A DNA stretch of 64,000 nt, from contig NZ_JAFRSC010000033.1 in NCBI RefSeq assembly GCF_017427765.1, forward strand, positions 62,001-126,000, in the 5' to 3' direction. The position numbers and the translations under genes are program-made. The DNA is from Methanobrevibacter sp. GTDB lineage: Archaea; Methanobacteriota; Methanobacteria; Methanobacteriales; Methanobacteriaceae. The notes beneath the pieces are model-generated. The model saw only the letters and a program-made list of their open reading frames with translations. It ran no database searches and was not told where the DNA came from. Positions 56,704 through 64,000 of this stretch are shown one piece after another (position 1 is the stretch's first letter; each line of letters opens with the position of its first letter).

Positions 56704-58074
56704 ATGAAATCAGAAAACCTAATTCTTTTGATTTGTTCGGTATTGTCATTTTTCACTGTTTTTGCAGTCAATGCAGTGACAGTTGTAATTCCAACAATCG
56801 CTGCCGAATTTCAGATGAGCAATATTGTTCAAAATTGGGTTACAATTATCTTTCTGTTGGTTGTAGCTGTAATGTCTGTTCCGGGAGGTCAGATTTCCGG
56901 AAAATATGGTCTTAAGAAGGTTACAGTCTTAAGTATTGTTCTTTTTATTATAATTTCTGTTGTTAATGTTTTGGTCACATCGTCAGAGCAGTTTTTGGCA
57001 TGCCGTTTAATATTGGGAATTTCACTGTCTTTAATCAATGTCACATCAATGGCTATGGTAGTTTCAGCTTTTAAGCCTCAGGAGAGAGGAAAAGCTCTGG
57101 GAATTAATATTACTGCCGTTTATATCGGGCTGTCATTATCTCCATTTCTTGGAGGTGTATTGAATTATAATTTGGGATGGAGGTCTGTAGTTTTATTCGG
57201 CGTTCCATTTTTATTTGTAATCCTGGCACTGCTATTATTCAAAGTAAAAGATGAGTGGATTACTTTTGAAAATGTTCCAATCGACTTTAAAGGATCATTA
57301 ATATATGGAATTGGAATGGTCCTGTTCATATATGGATTTACAATACTAAATCAGACATTTGGTGTAATTTTAACTGTTTTGGGCATTGTCTTTTTAATTG
57401 TATTTTGCCTTATAGAATTAAAGCAGGACAATCCTGTCTTTGATGTAAGGTTTTTCAAAAATCGTCAATTCCTGTCAGCTAATTTTGCTTCTCTGTGCGC
57501 ATATTTGGCGACATATGCTGTAACAACAATTTTAAATTATCATCTGCAATACATTAAGGGTTTTGATTCACAAATTGCAGGTATTATTCTTTTAGTTGCA
57601 CCAATATGTCAAGTGATACTTGCTCCAATTGCAGGCAGGTTGTCTGACAGACATGTTCCTCAAAAATTGGCCGCAATCGGAATGGGATTAGGTACAGTTT
57701 CCTTGATTTTATTCTCATTTTTAAGCAATGAAACTTCCTTTGAATTTTTAATAGTGGCTATGGTTCTTTATGGTATTGGTTTTGGATTGTTTTCACCTCC
57801 AAATACAAATGTTATTATGGGTTCCGTTCCACCTAAAGACACATCAGTCGCATCCGCTGCGGTTTCAACAATGCGTACTGTTGGCCAGGCAATGAGTATG
57901 GGAATATTAACATTAATTTTTGCATTTGTGATGGGTAATGTACCGATAGTTGAAAAATACTTCCCTCTGTTAATTCAAAGCTGTCAGATAACATGTATCA
58001 TCTGTGTGGTGTTATGCTTAGCATCAGTATTTGCTTCATTAGTTGGAATCAAATCTAATGGTGCTTCGAATTAA
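56704..58074 (+). CDS. Major facilitator superfamily transporter (DHA2-like drug exporter)
   Basis: 456 residues with about 14 membrane helices. Family motifs are present: motif A-like GGQISGKYGLKKVTVLS after helix 2, RLILGISLSLINVTSM near helix 4, and motif C-like GLSLSPFLGGVLNYNLGWR near helix 5. The layout fits the 14-helix DHA2 group of multidrug exporters. Substrate is not predictable. Its stop codon overlaps a minus-strand HEPN-like tail. Confidence 0.88.
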   Translation: MKSENLILLICSVLSFFTVFAVNAVTVVIPTIAAEFQMSNIVQNWVTIIFLLVVAVMSVPGGQISGKYGLKKVTVLSIVLFIIISVVNVLVTSSEQFLACRLILGISLSLINVTSMAMVVSAFKPQERGKALGINITAVYIGLSLSPFLGGVLNYNLGWRSVVLFGVPFLFVILALLLFKVKDEWITFENVPIDFKGSLIYGIGMVLFIYGFTILNQTFGVILTVLGIVFLIVFCLIELKQDNPVFDVRFFKNRQFLSANFASLCAYLATYAVTTILNYHLQYIKGFDSQIAGIILLVAPICQVILAPIAGRLSDRHVPQKLAAIGMGLGTVSLILFSFLSNETSFEFLIVAMVLYGIGFGLFSPPNTNVIMGSVPPKDTSVASAAVSTMRTVGQAMSMGILTLIFAFVMGNVPIVEKYFPLLIQSCQITCIICVVLCLASVFASLVGIKSNGASN

Positions 58075-58220
58075 TTCAATTCTTTTAATAATTCAAATAT
58101 TCTTTTTGATTTAAATTGGCACCGGTTGTAGGTATGCTTTATGTTTTGAGGTTTTTGTGAGTCGTAATCAACCATATTTCTATATTTTCTTAAAACATTA
58201 AGTTTTTGTGCTATTTTCAT
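58071..58220 (-). pseudogene. HEPN-like gene tail next to an IscB-type remnant
   Basis: 49 residues from ATG 58220 (MKIAQKLNVLRKYRNMVDYD...FELLKELN). The LRKYRNMVDYD pattern resembles the last helices of HEPN/UPF0332 proteins (LRxxRxxADY). The expected N-terminal 70-80 residues are missing; the upstream side is occupied by the 3' end of the IscB-like element. This suggests that the element inserted into the HEPN gene or that a deletion joined them. A small intact gene cannot be excluded. Confidence 0.4.
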
Positions 58221-58229
58221 TCCTTCATC

Positions 58230-58275
58230 TTATTTTTGGCAAAGGATATCTCGACCTCTTTTAGGTCGGGGAGGA
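58230..58275. repeat. Hairpin at the 3' end of the IscB-type element
   Basis: CGACCT (58252-58257) pairs with AGGTCG (58263-58268) around a five-base loop, with GGCAAAGGATATCT on the outside and GGGGAGGAATTTGCC on the inside; GGCAAA and TTTGCC also pair. Imperfect palindromes of this type lie at the ends of IS200/IS605-related elements, including those carrying iscB. Confidence 0.55.
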
Positions 58276-58863
58276 ATTTGCCAACTTCCATGCTATTAAC
58301 CAGCCTTTCACTGGTTCTAATAATTTTAACTTTTTACTACTTACTCCTTGACTGACAACAGCACCATCAAATCTTTTTAATTGGAAGTAACCGCTACTGC
58401 GTTTGCCTGTGATAAAACAGTCTATTCCATTATACAGTACTTTATCAAACCTTCTGAATCCGTTAACGATGTAGGGTGATTGGTTGCGTTTTCGTATGCC
58501 TCCTTTTCCAGGTTTGGATTTATGGATTTGACGGTTATGTCTTCTGACTTTGCGATATAAGAATTCGACATTGGATTGTTCTGCATTGAAATTATGGCTG
58601 ATTACATATGCATCATTGCAATGGGACTTACTAATACCAAGTTTTTCACGAGTGTATTTAGTCAGATACCCGAAAGTTTCAAAAACATTATCAAACTCAT
58701 TTTTAAGCAATTCAACCAATCTTTTCCTCATGATATTCATGTGGGAAGCATGTTTGAATGATTTGACTTTTTTGTTGAATTTCAACTCTTTGTTATGAAT
58801 CTTTTCGTGGCATTCTTTGCATAGTGTTGTGAGGTTTTCCATACTATCTGGGCCTCCATGACT
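58261..58863 (-). pseudogene. IscB-type nuclease remnant (HNH and RuvC-III end of an ISC element)
   Basis: About 200 residues, the C-terminal half of an IscB-like protein. The upstream edge still reads RSHGGPDSMENLTTLCKECHEKIH, the second part of an HNH domain; the preceding histidine motif and all earlier RuvC and bridge-helix sequence are lost. A RuvC-III-like SKSHCNDAYVI follows, and the C-terminus is basic (RRHNRQIHKSKPGKGGIRKR). IscB proteins are RNA-guided nucleases and ancestors of Cas9. The fragment cannot be active. It ends against a palindrome and a HEPN gene tail. Confidence 0.75.
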
Positions 58864-58933
58864 TCTAAATTAGTTAAAATCTTATATTAACTATGTTGGA
58901 GGTTTTATTTATAATTTAACTTTTGTTTGAGGT

Positions 58934-58961
58934 CAATTTTACAAAACAAAAGCAATTTTAC
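58934..58961. repeat. 19-bp phased CAATTTTAC repeat, locus 2
   Basis: CAATTTTAC at 58934-58942 and 58953-58961 is spaced exactly 19 bp, the same motif and spacing as at 39009-39055. It lies between the IscB remnant and the cyclophilin terminator. Confidence 0.55.
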
Positions 58962-58964
58962 AGT

Positions 58965-59007
58965 AAAAAATAAAAAATAAGGTTGAAAGATAAAGAAATT
59001 ATCTTTC
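58965..59007 (-). terminator. Terminator of the cyclophilin gene
   Basis: On the minus strand GAAAGATAA and TTATCTTTC (plus-strand 58985-58993 and 58999-59007) form a perfect 9-bp stem with a five-base loop overlapping the stop codon, followed by a T-rich tract (58965-58983). Confidence 0.75.
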
Positions 59008-59430
59008 TTCGATGGTGACTTTATTCATTTTGTCACCTTGGCGGATGGCATCTACAACATCTTGGCCTTTGATAACCTGACCAAATACTGTGTGAACACC
59101 ATCTAAGTGTGGTTGTGGTGAGTGTGTAATAAAGAATTGGCTTCCACCGGTGTCTTTACCTGCGTGTGCCATGGATAATGCACCAGTACCGTGTTTATGT
59201 GGGTTTCCTTCAGTTTCACATTTGATTGTGTAACCTGGTCCTCCAGTTCCGTTTCCAATAGGACATCCGCCTTGAATTACAAAGTCCGGAATTACTCTGT
59301 GGAATGTTAAACCATCATAAAATCCTTCATTTGCTAATTTTTCAAAGTTAGCAACAGTTCCAGGTGCTTCATTTGGGAACAATTCAAGTTCAATGTTCCC
59401 TTTATCAGTTTCAATAATTGCGACTTTCAT
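58999..59430 (-). CDS. Peptidyl-prolyl cis-trans isomerase (cyclophilin)
   Basis: 143 residues of the short prokaryotic cyclophilin type. The core motifs [15 protein letters not shown] (catalytic Arg in FHRV), [15 protein letters not shown] and [14 protein letters not shown] are intact. It has no signal peptide, so it acts in the cytoplasm in protein folding. Single gene with its own terminator. Confidence 0.95.
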   Translation of the reverse strand: MKVAIIETDKGNIELELFPNEAPGTVANFEKLANEGFYDGLTFHRVIPDFVIQGGCPIGNGTGGPGYTIKCETEGNPHKHGTGALSMAHAGKDTGGSQFFITHSPQPHLDGVHTVFGQVIKGQDVVDAIRQGDKMNKVTIEER

Positions 59431-59499
59431 TTTATCACCAATTTTAAATAATATTATTATTATAAATGTTAATGATTAAATAGTTTATGGAGGATTAAA

Positions 59500-60660
59500 A
59501 TGAATACTCAAGAATTAATTAAAATTGAAGATGATTATTTCATTAATACTTTTACAAGACAACCAATCGTTTTAGACCATGGAGATGGTGTAAAAGTAGT
59601 TGATATTGATGGAAATGAATACTTGGACATGTTTGCAGGCATTGCAGTTAATGCTTTAGGTCACAATCATCCTGCACTAGTCAAAGCTATTCAGGACCAG
59701 GCAGAAAAGCTTATTCACATTTCAAGTATTTACTACAATGAACCAGCTTTGGTATATGCTAAAAAATTGGTTGATTTGACTAGCTTTGATAGAATATTTT
59801 ATGCAAACAGTGGTGCTGAGGCAAATGAAGGTGCCATTAAGTTAGCTGTAAAATACACTGGTAAAAGCGAAATAATTTCAACTGTTGATTCTTTCCACGG
59901 AAGAACAATAATGACTCTTGCAGCAACTGGTCATGAGGAGTACCATGAACCATTTAAGGCTGTCATGCCAAAAGGATTCATCAATGTCCCATATAATGAT
60001 ATTGAAGCCATTAAAGAAGCAGTAACCGAAAATACTGCCGCCATTATAGTTGAACCTATTCAGGGTGAAGGTGGAGTAAATGTCCCTGATGCAGATTATT
60101 TAAAACAAATTGAAGAGCTCTGTCATGAAAAGGACATTGTATTTATCGTAGATGAAGTTCAGACAGGATTTGGAAGATGCGGAACTTTATTTGCACATGA
60201 GTTATTTGGTGTAAAACCGGATATCATGACAATGGCTAAAGGTATTGGCGGAGGAGTCCCAATGGGCGGAATCCTTGCAACTGAAAAAGTGGCTGGAGCA
60301 TTTGTACCTGGCGATCACGGAACCACTTTCGGCGGAGGTCCTTTGGTATGCGCAGCAGCCAATGCTGTTTTAGATACTTTTGAAAAAGAAAATATCCTTG
60401 ATAATGTTAATGAAGTCGGCGAATATTTCATCGCTGAATTGAAAAAATTAGACAAGGACATTATTGCCGATGTAAGAGGTAAAGGATTAATAATTGGTTT
60501 GGAGCTAACAAAACCTGGTGCTGAATATGTTGATAAACTTCGCGAAGCCGGATTTTTAATCAACTGTACAGCAGACAATGTTTTAAGATTTGTTCCACCA
60601 TTAATAATTACAAAAGAAGAGATTGATGAGTTTGTTAATGCTTTAGATGAAATTTTATAG
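59500..60660 (+). CDS. argD: Acetylornithine aminotransferase
   Basis: PLP-dependent class III aminotransferase of arginine (and possibly lysine) biosynthesis. 386 residues with MFAGIAVNALGHNHP, YANSGAEANEGAIKLA, IVDEVQTGFGRCG and the Schiff-base lysine in MTMAKGIGGGVPMGG. The ribosome binding site GGAGG precedes the ATG. Adjacent downstream is a zinc-ribbon protein, then lysine genes, so a second role as succinyl-diaminopimelate aminotransferase is possible. Confidence 0.93.
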   Translation: MNTQELIKIEDDYFINTFTRQPIVLDHGDGVKVVDIDGNEYLDMFAGIAVNALGHNHPALVKAIQDQAEKLIHISSIYYNEPALVYAKKLVDLTSFDRIFYANSGAEANEGAIKLAVKYTGKSEIISTVDSFHGRTIMTLAATGHEEYHEPFKAVMPKGFINVPYNDIEAIKEAVTENTAAIIVEPIQGEGGVNVPDADYLKQIEELCHEKDIVFIVDEVQTGFGRCGTLFAHELFGVKPDIMTMAKGIGGGVPMGGILATEKVAGAFVPGDHGTTFGGGPLVCAAANAVLDTFEKENILDNVNEVGEYFIAELKKLDKDIIADVRGKGLIIGLELTKPGAEYVDKLREAGFLINCTADNVLRFVPPLIITKEEIDEFVNALDEIL

Positions 60661-60668
60661 GTGATACA

Positions 60669-61370
60669 ATGGGCATACGTACTGAATATTCTTGCAGTGA
60701 TTGTGGATTTAAATATGACGATTCCTCTGATATATTTTGGATTGATAGTGAAGGCAAGGTTCATGTGGGTATGCTGGCGGTCAGTTCATCTCAAAAAGCT
60801 TCCAACTCCCTTGCTTCAGGGGGAATTTATAAATATTACTGTTATAACTGCAAGAAATTTATTTATAATTTCCACATCAGCGAAAAATCCCCCACCATTT
60901 CAAAAGAGGTTATCATCCAGATTATAGAAAATATGGATGATAATACCAAAATCATAGATTTCGACAATAAGTTCCAAAACTGCATTGTTTGCGGCAAGGA
61001 TTTGGATTTAAAGCTTGAAAAGGCATTCGCACTTGACATTGAAGGAAATTTCCATGTTGGTGATGTTGATTTGAATGATTTCGATGACAAACCGAATGAC
61101 TTTTCCGGAAAGTATTACGGATATTACTGTAAGGATTGCTCAAAACAGATTAACAAGTTTGTTATTCATGAAAATAATGCAAATCTGGAAGATTCATTAA
61201 TGAAAGAGATTTTAAAAGATCACACTAATGATTTGACAGTATTCATTGATGACAGCTATGACTATTGTCCGGATTGCGGAGATGAGCTTCATGTTTTAGG
61301 CGAATCTTCACTTTGTCCACACTGCCGAATGGGCATATTGGGTTTAGATAATCAAACTTTTGTTGATTAG
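60669..61370 (+). CDS. Multi-zinc-ribbon protein of unknown function
   Basis: 233 residues with five CxxC knuckles: CSDCGFKYDD, YCYNCKKF, CIVCGKDLD, YCKDCSKQ and the C-terminal CPDCGDELH...CPHCRMG. The first two pairs and next two pairs form two similar repeats (IFWIDSEGKVHVGML / AFALDIEGNFHVGDV; GGIYKYYCYNCKKFIYNF / GKYYGYYCKDCSKQINKF), so the protein contains an internal duplication of about 90 residues. Function is unknown. It starts eight bases after argD and overlaps a convergent NUDIX gene by four bases. Confidence 0.7.
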   Translation: MGIRTEYSCSDCGFKYDDSSDIFWIDSEGKVHVGMLAVSSSQKASNSLASGGIYKYYCYNCKKFIYNFHISEKSPTISKEVIIQIIENMDDNTKIIDFDNKFQNCIVCGKDLDLKLEKAFALDIEGNFHVGDVDLNDFDDKPNDFSGKYYGYYCKDCSKQINKFVIHENNANLEDSLMKEILKDHTNDLTVFIDDSYDYCPDCGDELHVLGESSLCPHCRMGILGLDNQTFVD

Positions 61371-61771
61371 ATTTCCCAATTTCTTTTTTTTAATACTTTT
61401 TCAAGTGATGTGGATATTTTCAATGTTTTTATTTTCTCTAAATTAGCCCACATCCAGTCTGTGTGCTCTTCGCTGATTTCAACTTCACCGGTAACGTCGG
61501 TTAGATACATCATTAGCTGCACGGTTCTTTTGTGCATATAGTCATTCTGAATGGCTTCACAAAAGTCTCCTACTTTAACATCCAGTGAAGTTTCCTCTTT
61601 AATTTCACGAATCAGCGCATCGGCAAAAAATTCTCCTGCTTCAACTTTTCCACCAGGCAATTCCCACATTTCAGGGTCTGTTTTACTTTTAGGGTGTCTT
61701 TTGACTATTAAAATTTCATTGTTTTCATTTTTGATTATTCCCCGAACGGTTAAACCATAAGGCATATCCAT
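61367..61771 (-). CDS. NUDIX hydrolase (MutT-like)
   Basis: 134 residues from ATG 61771 after GGTGATA. NUDIX box GGKVEAGEFFADALIREIKEET; the preceding MWELPG and following strand arrangement resemble MutT/8-oxo-dGTP diphosphatases. Activity is predicted only at family level. With the OGG1-type glycosylase at 55.4 kb it could take part in handling oxidised guanine. Confidence 0.85.
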   Translation of the reverse strand: MDMPYGLTVRGIIKNENNEILIVKRHPKSKTDPEMWELPGGKVEAGEFFADALIREIKEETSLDVKVGDFCEAIQNDYMHKRTVQLMMYLTDVTGEVEISEEHTDWMWANLEKIKTLKISTSLEKVLKKRNWEI

Positions 61772-61901
61772 ACTATCACCTAATTAATATTTTCATTTCA
61801 ATATTATTAATTCAATCGGCAAAATCATTTCCTTAAATAATTTTAAATAGATTGAGGGGAATATGTAAAAACATAATGTAACTTTTTATAGGAGTTTAAT
61901 T

Positions 61902-63185
61902 ATGGATTTAAATATTAAAATTAATGATAAAAACCACTTGGATATTGGTGGAGCAGATGCAATTGATATTGCAGAAGAATTTGGAACTCCAACCTATGTA
62001 ATTGATGAGAATAGAATAAGAGATAACTATAAAAGATTTTATGGTGCTTTTACAAAATATTATTCTGATTTCAAAGTCTTTTACGCATGTAAAGCTAATA
62101 CCAACCTTGCTGTAATGAAAATTTTAGAGTCTGAAGGTTGCTGTATTGATGCTGTATCTCCTGGAGAAGTTCACATATCTAAAATGCTCGGATTTTCCGG
62201 AGACAGAATTTTATTTACAGGTAACAACATTACCAACGACGAGTTGAAATTCGTACATGACGAAGGTGCGGTTTTAAATATCGATTCCGTATCAGCACTT
62301 AAAAGATTAGCTAAAGTAGTTGATCCTGAAGGATTAAAAATCTCATTTAGAGTTAACCCGATGGTAGGTGCAGGACACCACGACCATTGTATTACCGGTG
62401 GAGTAATGAGTAAATTCGGTATTATGGACAATGAAGCTGTAGAAGTCTATGAAATGGCAAAAAAATTAGGTTTCAACCCTATTGGTATGCACTCCCATAT
62501 CGGATCCGGAATCCTTGATCCTGAACCGTTCAAATTAGCTATCGAATCAACAATGGACATTGCCGGAAAAGTTCACCAGGAAGCTGGAATTGACTTTGAA
62601 TTTGTTGATTTCGGTGGTGGTGTAGGAATTCCATATACTCCTGAAGAAAACATTGTGGATTTGGATAAATTTGCTGAAGTTAATATCGGTTTATTTAAAG
62701 AAAAATTGGATGAATATGACATGGGAAATCCTACAATGTATTTGGAACCTGGAAGATACCTCGTAGGGGATGCAAGCGTTCTTCTCGTTACTGTTAACAG
62801 TGTAAAACAAAGTTACAGAAAATTCATAGGTGTAGACGCAGGTTTCCACACTCTCTTAAGGCCTGCAATGTATGATTCATACCACCATATTGTTGATGCA
62901 AGCAAAATGGATGCTGAAAATACTCAGGAAGTCGATATTGCAGGAAACGTATGCGAATCCGGAGATTTATTCGCACGTGACAGACCAATGCCTGATGTTG
63001 AAGAGGGAGATGTATTGGGAATATTGAATGCAGGCGCATACGGATTTACAATGGCATCCAACTATAATTCAAGACCATTGGCTTCTGAAGTATTGGTAAC
63101 TGACGGAAAATGTAATTTGGTACGTGAAAGGGAAACCTTTGAAGATTTATATGCAAAACAGTCTGTACCTCCACACTTAAAATAA
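61902..63185 (+). CDS. lysA: Diaminopimelate decarboxylase
   Basis: Last step of lysine synthesis. 427 residues, PLP enzyme of the alanine-racemase-like fold III. The PLP lysine is in [12 protein letters not shown], the glycine-rich [12 protein letters not shown] and the C-terminal active-site cysteine in [13 protein letters not shown] are present. The ribosome binding site AGGAG precedes the ATG. dapF follows after 10 bases, forming a lysine operon. Confidence 0.96.
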   Translation: MDLNIKINDKNHLDIGGADAIDIAEEFGTPTYVIDENRIRDNYKRFYGAFTKYYSDFKVFYACKANTNLAVMKILESEGCCIDAVSPGEVHISKMLGFSGDRILFTGNNITNDELKFVHDEGAVLNIDSVSALKRLAKVVDPEGLKISFRVNPMVGAGHHDHCITGGVMSKFGIMDNEAVEVYEMAKKLGFNPIGMHSHIGSGILDPEPFKLAIESTMDIAGKVHQEAGIDFEFVDFGGGVGIPYTPEENIVDLDKFAEVNIGLFKEKLDEYDMGNPTMYLEPGRYLVGDASVLLVTVNSVKQSYRKFIGVDAGFHTLLRPAMYDSYHHIVDASKMDAENTQEVDIAGNVCESGDLFARDRPMPDVEEGDVLGILNAGAYGFTMASNYNSRPLASEVLVTDGKCNLVRERETFEDLYAKQSVPPHLK

Positions 63186-63195
63186 GTTGATTTTT

Positions 63196-64000
63196 ATGGT
63201 AGATTTAAAAGGATTGAAATTTTCAAAAATGCACGGAATAGGCAATGACTTTCCAATAATCGATGAAAGTAAAGGGGAAGTCATTCCTGAAGCTGACAAA
63301 CCTGAAGCATGCAGAATATTATGCCACAGAAACTTTGGAGTAGGCGGGGATGGTGTTTTATTTGTAGAACCATCTGAGGTAGCTGACATCGGATACAGGA
63401 TGTTCAATCCAGATGGAAGCGAAGCTGAAATGTGCGGCAATGGTATTAGATGCTTTGGTGATTTTGTCTACAGAAAAGGTATTCTAAAACAGGAAAAAAT
63501 GACTGTTGAGACAAGGGCAGGAATCAAAACAATTGAGATTACCTTACAAGATGATGAACCGGTATTATTCAAGGTGGATATGGGTTTATCAACATTCAAA
63601 ACTCCTGAAATACCGATGACATCTGATGAGGAAGAGTTTTTAGACGGTGAACTGGAGGTTATCGATACAACTTTCAACCTCACTGCTATCAGTGTCGGAA
63701 ATCCTCATGCGATAATCTTTGTTGATAATGTGGATGAAATCGACATAGACAAATACGGTCCTGCAATCGAAGCTCACGAAGTTTTCCCTGAAAAAATCAA
63801 TGTGCACTTTGTTGAAGTTATCTCTAAAAACGAAGGTAAAATGATTACCTGGGAGAGAGGCGCCGGTGTGACACTTGCATGCGGTACAGGTGCAACTTCC
63901 ACAGCTATTTCAGGCTATAAACTAGGTTTATTCGATGAAGATATTCTACTTCATTTGCCTGGTGGAGACTTAAAATTCAACGTTTATCAAAAAGACGAGT
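63196..64000 (+). CDS. dapF: Diaminopimelate epimerase (3' end outside window)
   Basis: Converts LL- to meso-diaminopimelate, the substrate of LysA. The frame is open from ATG 63196 to the window end (268 residues visible). Both catalytic cysteines are seen: NPDGSEAEMCGNGIRC and TLACGTGATST. The N-terminal FSKMHGIGNDF motif is typical. The gene follows lysA by ten bases; only the last few residues are probably missing. Confidence 0.96.
   Translation, partial: MVDLKGLKFSKMHGIGNDFPIIDESKGEVIPEADKPEACRILCHRNFGVGGDGVLFVEPSEVADIGYRMFNPDGSEAEMCGNGIRCFGDFVYRKGILKQEKMTVETRAGIKTIEITLQDDEPVLFKVDMGLSTFKTPEIPMTSDEEEFLDGELEVIDTTFNLTAISVGNPHAIIFVDNVDEIDIDKYGPAIEAHEVFPEKINVHFVEVISKNEGKMITWERGAGVTLACGTGATSTAISGYKLGLFDEDILLHLPGGDLKFNVYQKDE

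Overview
The window looks like a chromosome segment of a methanogenic archaeon of the order Methanobacteriales, most likely Methanobrevibacter or a close relative. The evidence is an HdrA heterodisulfide reductase subunit with four ferredoxin motifs, an F420H2 oxidase (FprA), an MsvR-type V4R regulator, archaeal information-processing genes (RadA, TFS, RpoL, Csl4, Pus10, Dph2, SRP54, Sec61-beta) and AT-rich DNA. Promoters are TATA-box type and most genes carry a GGTGA-like ribosome binding site. Nothing here was checked against a database; family names come from motifs and overall protein character.

Layout. 1-7.4 kb: the end of radA, an AEC transporter, hdrA, a 1.3 kb gene-poor interval, glyA, a flavoprotein-ferredoxin and a DUF192 protein. 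The gene-poor interval holds a duplicated unit: a 27-residue hydrophobic peptide followed by a conserved 3' cassette. 7.5-9.3 kb: a broken, partly duplicated Rpn-like gene and a DsbA-like gene with a 36-residue upstream partner. 9.5-18.6 kb: housekeeping genes on the plus strand (metK of bacterial type, ileS, purL, moeA, an M50 protease). 18.6-20.3 kb: rubrerythrin and fprA, an oxygen-defence pair. 20.4-39.3 kb: an accessory island with long AT-rich gaps. It holds a tyrosine integrase, two ATPases of unknown role, a BcgI-like restriction-modification pair, an XRE/ImmA/PIN module followed by an HNH nuclease and an SF1 helicase, a frameshifted replication-type ATPase and small zinc-ribbon proteins. 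39.4-58 kb: core genes again (ABC1 kinase, dCMP deaminase family, TcdA, TatD, msvR, cobI/cbiL, XPD-like helicase, tRNA-Arg, tfs, rpoL, csl4, dph2, hpt, ffh, pus10, moaC, Sec61-beta, hisF, ogg, MFS). 58.1-58.9 kb: an IscB-type remnant next to a HEPN-like gene tail. 59-64 kb: cyclophilin, argD, a zinc-ribbon protein, a NUDIX hydrolase, lysA and a dapF cut by the window end.

How the parts connect. FprA, rubrerythrin and MsvR probably form one oxidative-stress regulon, because related TACGAA/TTCG elements lie upstream of both fprA and msvR although the genes are 23 kb apart. lysA and dapF are adjacent lysine genes, and tfs, rpoL and csl4 lie together in a transcription/RNA cluster. In the island, the restriction pair, the XRE/ImmA/PIN/HNH genes and the helicase look like a defence cluster carried by an integrated, now partly decayed, plasmid-like element.

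Best candidates for something undescribed: (1) the tandem 27-residue peptide units at 4.15-4.9 kb, whose protein sequence is conserved through many synonymous changes and which resemble a type I toxin-antitoxin arrangement; (2) the XRE/ImmA/PIN/HNH/helicase operon with a three-half-site operator; (3) several phased repeats in front of accessory genes: 23-bp units before an ATPase, a 65-bp duplication before another, and a 19-bp CAATTTTAC repeat at two distant loci.
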